Notes under the pieces: generated by a model
What the model saw: only the letters and a program-made list of their open reading frames with translations
Database searches by the model: none
Told to the model about the DNA's origin: nothing
Assembly: GCA_031285605.1 (NCBI GenBank)
Contig: JAITVW010000091.1
Coordinates: 1-21,713, forward strand
Reading direction: 5' to 3'
DNA length: 21,713 bases
Source of the DNA: Fusobacteriales bacterium
GTDB taxonomy: Bacteria; Fusobacteriota; Fusobacteriia; Fusobacteriales; Leptotrichiaceae
Position numbers and translations under genes: made by a program
In this document: positions 15,788-21,713 of the stretch, piece by piece
How the letters are laid out: every line of letters begins with the position of its first letter
Numbering within the stretch: position 1 is the stretch's first letter

Positions 15788-17041
15788 TTAAAAACTCATA
15801 ATTAAATCTGCATAGATTTTTATATATTTGAAATACTCATCTATACTTATACTCTCATCTATACTGTGACAATCCACAAGCCTTCCGGGCCCCAAAATAA
15901 CAGTAGGAATATTTCCAATATTTTTCAAAAGTCTTGCATCATTTCCCGCTAATCCTCCGTTTATTGGAATATCAGCGGTTTCATTTGCTTTTTCATGGAC
16001 AAATTTCACGAATTCATCCGAAGAGTCCATTTCAAAGCCTCCTCCCAGCTGATAAATCTCTACTTCAGGCAGATTATCCTTTAAGAATTCATCACCCTGT
16101 GAACGTAAAAATATCCGTCTTTCAAATTCCTGTTTTACTTGTGAAAAACTCATAATTCCGGGTAAATAATGGACACAAACCTTGAATTCACAAAAATCCG
16201 GCACAGTGGAACCGGCAGTTCCTCCGTTTATCACACCTACATTTAAAGTCGGCGGAGGCAGTAAAGGATGTTTATACTTCATAAGCCACTCTTTTTCCAG
16301 TTCACCGAGCTCATGAATAAGACTTACAGCTTTTTCTATTGCATTTACACCATTCCATTTTCCTGCTGAATGAAGGGCTTTACCTTTTACTGATACTTTG
16401 AAAAATACAAATCCCATATGAGCTGTATGAATCTCATTATCAGTCGGTTCACATACTACCGCAGCATCTCCGGTATCTTTATTCATCATAGCTGTGATAG
16501 TTCCGTTTCCTCCGCCCTCTTCATCGGCTACAGACATTATTTTTACATTACACGGCAGTTCAAGACCGGAATCCTTTATTAATTTTACTGCCATAATTCC
16601 AGCCATAAGCCCGCCTTTCATGTCCGTACTTCCGAGTCCGTATACTTTTCCGTCTTCCTCCACCGGATCCAGCGGATCATGCTTCCATGCTTCTTTTTCA
16701 CCATAAGGCATAGTGTCTATATGACCGTTAAATATAATTGTTTTGTCTTTTTTCCCTTTAAAATCACCTATTATATTGTATCTGTCCTTATTGTTATGTC
16801 CGAGATTTCCTTCATTATATGTTTCATATGCCTGTTTTAACAAAGCTTCATTAATATCTTCCCTTTTTATTTCCGCTCCAAGAGCGCCAAGAAGCTTTTG
16901 AATGTACTCCTGCCCTTCCTTTTCCTTTCCTCCGAGTATTCCGTGTCCTATTGTTTGTGTATCTATACTGAGAAGTTTTTTCAGGTGTCCAAGATACTCT
17001 TCCTTTTTGTTATTTAATGTTTTTTCTAATACATCAAGCAT
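15788..17041 (-). CDS. M20 peptidase/deacylase, ArgE/DapE-like
   Basis: Cytoplasmic dinuclear metal hydrolase of the acetylornithine deacetylase/succinyl-diaminopimelate desuccinylase superfamily, 417 residues. Metal and catalytic residues are all visible: FNGHIDTMPYG (H107, D109), YGLGSTDMKGGLMAG (bridging D140), VADEEGGGNGT (catalytic E174 and ligand E175), VCEPTDNEIHTAHMG (E198) and a C-terminal DCHSIDE (H392). The dimerisation domain contains LHSAGKWNGVNAIEKA. AGGAG lies about 7 nt before the ATG. There are no arginine or lysine biosynthesis genes nearby. It sits between a nucleoside hydrolase and a GATase1-like gene, so I infer that it cleaves an acyl or amide bond in a catabolic substrate. 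It belongs to a different M20 branch from the gene at 13191. Confidence 0.88.
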   Translation of the reverse strand: MLDVLEKTLNNKKEEYLGHLKKLLSIDTQTIGHGILGGKEKEGQEYIQKLLGALGAEIKREDINEALLKQAYETYNEGNLGHNNKDRYNIIGDFKGKKDKTIIFNGHIDTMPYGEKEAWKHDPLDPVEEDGKVYGLGSTDMKGGLMAGIMAVKLIKDSGLELPCNVKIMSVADEEGGGNGTITAMMNKDTGDAAVVCEPTDNEIHTAHMGFVFFKVSVKGKALHSAGKWNGVNAIEKAVSLIHELGELEKEWLMKYKHPLLPPPTLNVGVINGGTAGSTVPDFCEFKVCVHYLPGIMSFSQVKQEFERRIFLRSQGDEFLKDNLPEVEIYQLGGGFEMDSSDEFVKFVHEKANETADIPINGGLAGNDARLLKNIGNIPTVILGPGRLVDCHSIDESISIDEYFKYIKIYADLIMSF

Positions 17042-17085
17042 ACCTTTCTCCTTTTAAATTTATCTACCAAAAGCCTTAATTTTTT

Positions 17086-17101
17086 CAGTGTCGAAACACT
17101 G
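17086..17101. other. Intercistronic hairpin with tetraloop between the nucleoside hydrolase and M20 genes
   Basis: CAGTGT (17086-17091) and ACACTG (17096-17101) form a perfect six-base-pair stem with a four-base loop, which reads TTCG on the minus strand. It lies in the 86-nt gap of the operon. Minus-strand sequence after it is A-rich, so it is not an operon terminator. On the plus strand it is followed by a T-rich stretch. Confidence 0.55.
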
Positions 17102-17127
17102 GTTTTCTGTTTTTTTATAAATAAACA

Positions 17128-18054
17128 TTATTTATATAATTTTAAAGTTTCGTATACTATATTCCAAAATTTATCAAAATCAAGTTTTACTGCTACATCT
17201 ACATTCGGCTCCTTTTTAAGTATCCCAAAATAGTCACATAGTGTTCTTCCGTAAGAATCCTCACTCTTTAACTCTATTTTACAATACATAGGCTTTGTTT
17301 CTATGCATGAAGGATCTATCAGATATGCCACTGTAGTAGGGTCATGTACCGGAGGTGCACTCCATCCGAATACATCATGCTGTGTTTTGGTAAAAAATTC
17401 CATTAAATCCACAAATAATTTTGATGCTTTGTTATTCAGACTCCCTATTTTTTCGACTACTTCTTTTGTTGCAAGAGCCTGTCTTGTAAGATCCAGACCC
17501 ATCATTACCACGGGAAGACCTGAACTGAATACTACATATGCAGCTTCAGGATCGGCAAAAATATTAAATTCTGCAGCAGGTGTACTGTTCCCAAGCTGAT
17601 ATGCCCCGCCCATCAATACTATTTGTTCTATTTTTTCTTTGATACGCGGTTCTTTTCTTAGTGCCATACCTATATTACTAAGCGGTCCTGTAGGTACCAA
17701 AGTTATTTTTTCATCTGATCCCAGCAGCTTTTCGATAATATAATCCACTGCATGCATTGTTTCGCCTTTTTTTGTTATTTCCCCGAAATCCGGACCGTCC
17801 AGACCTGTTTCACCATGAATATCATCTGCTATTACCTGTTCCCTTACCATAGGCCCCGGCATTCCTTTATACACAGGTACATCTATCCCAAGATGAGAAC
17901 ATACCTTCAAAGCATTGTTAAAAGTCTTTTCCAGTGTCTGATTCCCTGCAACTACAGTAATTCCCAACAAGTCTATTTCCGGGTTAAAAGCTGCCAGCAT
18001 TATTGCTACAGCATCATCATGTCCGGGATCTACATCCAAAATTATCTTTTTCAT
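17128..18054 (-). CDS. Inosine/uridine-preferring nucleoside hydrolase (IunH/Rih family)
   Basis: Hydrolyses the N-glycosidic bond of ribonucleosides to base and ribose, supplying salvage or carbon. The 308 residues begin with the family's calcium-binding Asp cluster, ILDVDPGHDDAVAIMLA (D7, D9, D13, D14). Also present are GITVVAGNQTLEKT (31-44), IHGETGLDGP (79-88), TLVPTGPLSNIGMAL (118-132), VLMGGAYQLGNSTPAAEFNIFADPEAA (146-172, with Asn164) and the C-terminal metal site VHDPTTVAYL (H237, D238). The length is normal and the active site complete. GGAGG is about 5 nt before the ATG. It lies 170 nt downstream of the two permease genes, so transport and cleavage are likely coupled. Base specificity cannot be told from sequence. 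Confidence 0.95.
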   Translation of the reverse strand: MKKIILDVDPGHDDAVAIMLAAFNPEIDLLGITVVAGNQTLEKTFNNALKVCSHLGIDVPVYKGMPGPMVREQVIADDIHGETGLDGPDFGEITKKGETMHAVDYIIEKLLGSDEKITLVPTGPLSNIGMALRKEPRIKEKIEQIVLMGGAYQLGNSTPAAEFNIFADPEAAYVVFSSGLPVVMMGLDLTRQALATKEVVEKIGSLNNKASKLFVDLMEFFTKTQHDVFGWSAPPVHDPTTVAYLIDPSCIETKPMYCKIELKSEDSYGRTLCDYFGILKKEPNVDVAVKLDFDKFWNIVYETLKLYK

Positions 18055-18163
18055 TAAGCCTCCTAGTGTTTTATCTAAATTATATTCAAAATAATTAATC
18101 CTTTATATTATCAAAATTCTTATCTTTGTTTCTGCCTTTATATAACCGAAACATAGATATACT

Positions 18164-18219
18164 AAAATTCCGGAATTTTCTCTGATTCATTTAAACAGCC
18201 TGACTTCCCTATAAATCAG
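18164..18219. other. Perfect 16-bp palindrome and adjacent hairpin between permease and hydrolase genes
   Basis: AAAATTCCGGAATTTT (18164-18179) is a perfect palindrome. Next to it CTGATT (18182-18187) and AATCAG (18214-18219) pair around a 26-nt loop. Both lie in the 170-nt gap after the permease stop at 18225. The pair may be a transcript-processing or partial termination site, or the palindrome may be an operator for a separate hydrolase promoter. No strong T run follows on the minus strand. Confidence 0.4.
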
Positions 18220-18224
18220 CTGTG

Positions 18225-19154
18225 TTAATTTATTGCACTCTTCATCTTTTTATTCTTTCTTTGTTTACTTATCATGGAAATTGCCAATATAACAACCGTA
18301 GAAAGATAAGGTATCATAAGTACAAACTGCGACGGAAATCCGTAAGCCTGAAGTCTGGCACCTATGGAATCCGCAAAGCCGAAAATGAAACATCCTATTG
18401 TAGTGAATACAGGATTTGCATTTCCGAAAAACATTGCCGCTACTCCCATAAATCCTCTGCCGTTTGTCATATTTTCCACGAACATATTAGAATAACCAAG
18501 GGACAAATGCGCTCCCGCAAGTCCTCCTATTACTCCGGATAAAAGTATTACCTGAAATTTTCTTCTATATGTATTTATACCGGCTGTTTCTGCCGCTTCC
18601 TCATTTAGTCCTATACTCCTTGTTCTTAATCCCCATATTGTTTTATATAATACAAACCACATCAGTACAACAACCGGAACTATAAGAACCTCCATCAGAG
18701 AGTAATTATTGAAAATACTGTTCAACATCGGTGATTTCTCCAAAAAGACAAAATGCATCTTCGGCATTGGTGCTATTTCTGCCGAGTAAAAACTTCCCGA
18801 AGCTTTTAAAAGTTTCTGTAACAAAAATCTTGTTAAAGCAAGTACCAAAAGGTTTACAGTCATACCTACGGCAAATATATCGCCTTTATACTTTAGATGA
18901 GCCAGACCTATGATTACAGCTACCAAAAGACCCACTGCCACTGCAGCCAGAACCGCAAGAATCCAGCTCCCTGTGAGAAAACTTATATATACTGCCATAA
19001 AAGCACTCATCAGCATTATTCCTTCCACGCCTACATTCAGTATATTTGCCTGCTGGGTTATTACTGCTGAAAAAGCTGCAAGCAGTATAGGAGTGGAAGC
19101 TCTTATTGTGGCATGTATTATTGAATAATCTATTATAGAAGTTAATCCTTTCAT
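18225..19154 (-). CDS. BMP-type ABC transporter permease 2 (NupQ/YufQ-like)
   Basis: Inner-membrane permease of the sugar/nucleoside (BPD_transp_2, PF02653) class, 309 residues, with about eight to ten hydrophobic segments. It carries the family motif NILNVGVEGIMLMSAF (37-52) and the cytoplasmic-loop region RSIGLNEEAAETAGINTYRRKF followed by SGVIGGLAGAHLSLG, where the coupling helix that contacts the ATPase is expected. It pairs with the permease at 19159-20190, with which it shares these motifs, forming a heterodimeric channel. The ribosome site AAGGAG overlaps the TAA stop of the upstream permease (4-nt gap), so the two are translationally coupled. Likely substrates are purine or pyrimidine nucleosides, inferred from the family and the downstream nucleoside hydrolase. 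Confidence 0.92.
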   Translation of the reverse strand: MKGLTSIIDYSIIHATIRASTPILLAAFSAVITQQANILNVGVEGIMLMSAFMAVYISFLTGSWILAVLAAVAVGLLVAVIIGLAHLKYKGDIFAVGMTVNLLVLALTRFLLQKLLKASGSFYSAEIAPMPKMHFVFLEKSPMLNSIFNNYSLMEVLIVPVVVLMWFVLYKTIWGLRTRSIGLNEEAAETAGINTYRRKFQVILLSGVIGGLAGAHLSLGYSNMFVENMTNGRGFMGVAAMFFGNANPVFTTIGCFIFGFADSIGARLQAYGFPSQFVLMIPYLSTVVILAISMISKQRKNKKMKSAIN

Positions 19155-19158
19155 TTTT

Positions 19159-20190
19159 CTACTCCTTATTCTTTTTTTTCTTGCTTTTTATGAAACTAAA
19201 TAAAGTATCCATCGTGGCAAGCAGTATAAATAATGCTATCAATACGTCTATCAAAGACTTTGGTACTCCGGTATATCTTTCCATTCCCAGTGAACCACTC
19301 TTCAGCGCTGCTATAAACAGGCTCAGAACAGGGAGTGCCGCAAGACTTCCTTTTGCTATCAATGCTGCAAGCATACCGTCTCCTGCTATATTTAATGAAA
19401 AGTTATCCAAAAATACTCCGTAAATACCCATTACTTCTATTGCTCCTGCAAGTCCTCCAACAGCCCCGCTCATCAGCATACCCAGTATCATTACTTTTTT
19501 AGGTCTTACCCCTACATACTCTGCGAAAAAAGGATTACTTCCCGTATTTCTCATTTCAAATCCAAATTTAGTTTTTCTTATAATAAAATATATAAGGATA
19601 CATACACCTATTGCTATAAACAAACCTATATTTGCCCTGCTGGGTTTTAGTATTCTCATTAAAGAAGCTGTTTTTTCTATAGGCGGAGTCTGAGAAACAC
19701 CTGTATGACCCGACAGCGGATAGTTTACCAAATAAGAAGTTATATAAATCGCCACATAGTTCATAAGAATCGTAACACACACTTCGTTTACGCTGAAATA
19801 TGCTTTTAGATACGCAGGTATGAATGCCCATGCAGCTCCTACTATCATTGCAGCTGCAAAACATAAAATTATATGTATTACACTCGGCATTCCTTTCAGG
19901 CTGTACCCTACCCAGGCTGCAGTTACTGCCCCAAGATAAAGTTCACCTTCTACTCCTACGTTAAAAACTCCTACTTTGGCTCCTACTATAAATGCCAGAC
20001 CTGTAAGTAACAGAGGAACAAATTTCTCCAGAGTCGAACCCAGATTAAAGTTTCCGACAAATGCTCCCCTGAATAACTGAATATATGCTTCGACAGGATC
20101 TTCTCCCATTATGGCTATAATTATACCGCTTAAAAACATACATACAATAATGGAGATAAATATATTTATATACTTATTTTTCATATTCAT
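19159..20190 (-). CDS. BMP-type ABC transporter permease 1 (NupP/YufP-like)
   Basis: Inner-membrane permease of 343 residues in the same BPD_transp_2 class, with multiple hydrophobic segments from residue 8 onward. It has the same core motif, GVFNVGVEGELYLGA (75-89), as its partner, and the matching loop RNTGSNPFFAEYVGVRPKKVM followed by SGAVGGLAGAIEVMG. Its N-terminal GEDPVEAYIQLFRGAFVG is usual for the larger of the two permeases. The ATG at 20190 has GGAGG about 11 nt upstream; a second ATG at 20184 is possible. The first 17 nt overlap the end of the ATPase gene, indicating coupled translation. The highly charged C-terminus (KSKKKKNKE) is cytoplasmic. Confidence 0.92.
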   Translation of the reverse strand: MNMKNKYINIFISIIVCMFLSGIIIAIMGEDPVEAYIQLFRGAFVGNFNLGSTLEKFVPLLLTGLAFIVGAKVGVFNVGVEGELYLGAVTAAWVGYSLKGMPSVIHIILCFAAAMIVGAAWAFIPAYLKAYFSVNEVCVTILMNYVAIYITSYLVNYPLSGHTGVSQTPPIEKTASLMRILKPSRANIGLFIAIGVCILIYFIIRKTKFGFEMRNTGSNPFFAEYVGVRPKKVMILGMLMSGAVGGLAGAIEVMGIYGVFLDNFSLNIAGDGMLAALIAKGSLAALPVLSLFIAALKSGSLGMERYTGVPKSLIDVLIALFILLATMDTLFSFIKSKKKKNKE

Positions 20191-21706
20191 GAGCTTTATT
20201 TCCTCCTGTCATTAGAAATCCCACATTCTCCTCTGTAGCCTCTTCTGCATTAAGAATTCCCGCTATTCCGCCTTCATACATTACAATTATTCTGTCAGAT
20301 AGAGACATTACTTCTTCCAGCTCGGCTGAAACCAGTAAAATACCTTTTCCTCTGCTCTTATACTCGTTTATGTTTTTTCTGATAAATTCTATGGAACCAA
20401 TGTCTATTCCTCTCGTAGGCTGTGAAGCAATCAGAAGATCAGATTCACTTCCCAGCTCTCTTGCCACTATTATTTTTTGTGCATTTCCTCCTGACAGACT
20501 TTTTGTGCTTATTTCAGGATTACCAGGACGAATATCAAATTTCTTTATTGCTTCCACAGCGTAATTTCTTATTTTTTCATAATCCAGCAGAACTTTTCCT
20601 GAAAATTCTTTTTTATCAAATCTTGTAGCAACGAGATTTTCTTCTATATTCATATCCCTGTTAAGACCTCTTTTGTTTCTGTCTTCAGGAATATGTGATA
20701 TTCCTATATCTCGAATTGTCTTTACCGTTTTATTTTTTATATCCTTACCTTTGAATGTTATATTTCCTTTTTCTACTTCTCTTATACCTGTTATGGCTTC
20801 TATCAGTTCGCTCTGGCCATTTCCGTCCACTCCGGCTATTCCTACTATTTCTCCTCTTTTTACCTCAAATGAAATACCTCTGATCTTTGCAAGCTCCCTT
20901 TCACTGGAAACATAAATATCGTCCACTTTCAGCAGTGTTTCTTCTACCTGCGGCTTTGTTTTCTCTATATTCAGAAAAACCTCACGGCCTACCATCATTT
21001 TAGCCAGTTCTACAGGATTAGTCTCATTTTTGGCAATAGTGTTTATATGCTTGCTTTGTCTCATGACAGTTATTCTGTCACTGATTTTCATTACTTCATT
21101 TAATTTATGAGAAATAAAAATTATAGATTTCCCGTTATTTTTCAGATTTTCCAAAATCACAAAGAGCTTTTCAGTTTCCTGAGGCGTAAGAACTGCTGTA
21201 GGTTCATCCAAAATCAGAATATCCACACCTCTGTAAAGTGTCTTTATTATTTCCACTCTCTGCGCTTCTCCCACTGATATATCCTGAATCTTTTTATTAA
21301 CCTGTACATCAAGGTTATATTTTTCAATATATTCCTCTATAGATTCCTTTGCTTTGGCAAAGTCAATTCTGTCCATTGATTTTTTTGGTTCAAAACCAAG
21401 TATTATATTTTCCAGAACTGTCATTTCCTTAACCAGCATAAACTCCTGATGCACCATTCCTATCCCGAGCTCTATTGCTGTTTTGGTAGAGTAGTCATCA
21501 TAAACTGTTCCCCGTACTTCAAGAGTTCCCCCGTCTTTTGGATAGAGACCGTATAAAATTTTCATCATAGTGGATTTCCCGGCTCCGTTTTCACCTATAA
21601 GCGAATGAATCTCACCTTCATATAAATCAAAAAATCCGTTTTTTATTGCTGAAATACTGCCGAATCTCTTTTCTATGTCTTTCATTAATACAATCTGTTT
21701 TTTCAA
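20174..21706 (-). CDS. BMP-type ABC transporter ATPase with two nucleotide-binding domains (NupO/YufO-like)
   Basis: Cytoplasmic ATPase that powers nucleoside-type uptake, 510 residues with two ABC domains. Domain 1 has Walker A GENGAGKST (38-46), Q-loop near MVHQEFMLVKEMTVLEN, a degenerate signature ISVGEAQR (143-150), and Walker B DILILDEPTA (162-171). Domain 2 has a degenerate Walker A GVDGNGQSE (292-300), an intact signature LSGGNAQK (404-411), and DLLIASQPTRGID (423-435), where the catalytic Glu is replaced by Gln. The family is normally asymmetric in this way. The opening frame begins with TTG at 21706, 7 nt from the window edge, with no ribosome site visible. The real start may lie upstream outside the window. 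It is the first transporter gene in view; a BMP-family binding lipoprotein would be expected upstream. Confidence 0.93.
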   Translation of the reverse strand: MKKQIVLMKDIEKRFGSISAIKNGFFDLYEGEIHSLIGENGAGKSTMMKILYGLYPKDGGTLEVRGTVYDDYSTKTAIELGIGMVHQEFMLVKEMTVLENIILGFEPKKSMDRIDFAKAKESIEEYIEKYNLDVQVNKKIQDISVGEAQRVEIIKTLYRGVDILILDEPTAVLTPQETEKLFVILENLKNNGKSIIFISHKLNEVMKISDRITVMRQSKHINTIAKNETNPVELAKMMVGREVFLNIEKTKPQVEETLLKVDDIYVSSERELAKIRGISFEVKRGEIVGIAGVDGNGQSELIEAITGIREVEKGNITFKGKDIKNKTVKTIRDIGISHIPEDRNKRGLNRDMNIEENLVATRFDKKEFSGKVLLDYEKIRNYAVEAIKKFDIRPGNPEISTKSLSGGNAQKIIVARELGSESDLLIASQPTRGIDIGSIEFIRKNINEYKSRGKGILLVSAELEEVMSLSDRIIVMYEGGIAGILNAEEATEENVGFLMTGGNKAHEYEK

Positions 21707-21713
21707 TTCTTTT

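Noticed and set aside
19568..19864. Cysteine-rich minus-strand frame of 98 residues inside the permease gene
   Set aside because: It is an out-of-phase shadow of the well-supported permease gene on the same strand and has no family features.

Overview
This is an AT-rich bacterial chromosome segment. I infer an anaerobic, fermentative, diderm bacterium, most likely Fusobacteriota and near Sebaldella or Leptotrichia. The reasons are the base composition, a single-chain pyruvate:ferredoxin oxidoreductase, a SUF operon in the order sufC-sufB-sufD-sufS, a BMP-type nucleoside ABC transporter, and a lipoprotein HtrA with two PDZ domains, which implies a periplasm. The genus is a guess from style; no database was searched.

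Layout. Positions 1-4350 (minus strand) hold the iron-sulfur assembly operon sufCBDS, with sufS cut by the left edge. A strong promoter and three tandem 14-bp palindromes lie upstream of sufC. Next, also on minus, come acpS (4845-5225) and the large pyruvate:ferredoxin oxidoreductase gene (5432-8968) with its own promoter and terminator. A 699-bp AT-rich divergent intergenic region then separates these from three plus-strand genes, each with its own promoter signal: an HtrA/DegP-like lipoprotein protease (9668-11062), an RsmC-type RNA methyltransferase (11449-12054) and an AIM24/TIGR00266 protein (12169-12867). Two terminators at 13058-13169 separate these from a minus-strand M20 amidohydrolase (13191-14390). 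About 635 bp without a convincing gene follows; it contains a long imperfect palindrome.

The right third (15026-21706, minus) looks like one catabolic operon. Its order is ATPase, two BMP-type permeases, inosine/uridine-type nucleoside hydrolase, ArgE/DapE-type M20 hydrolase, and a GATase1-like protein. The transporter probably imports a nucleoside or a nucleoside-like compound and the hydrolase cleaves the N-glycosidic bond. The last two enzymes suggest further amide or acyl processing of an unusual substrate. A substrate-binding lipoprotein gene probably lies just beyond the right edge.

Functionally, SUF assembles Fe-S clusters and the neighbouring oxidoreductase carries three [4Fe-4S] clusters, so the left part is an Fe-S supply-and-use neighbourhood. 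The points most worth following are the palindrome array upstream of suf, the nucleoside operon with two unassigned hydrolase-like partners, and several intergenic hairpins and palindromes. I saw no CRISPR array, tRNA, rRNA, intact transposase or phage gene.
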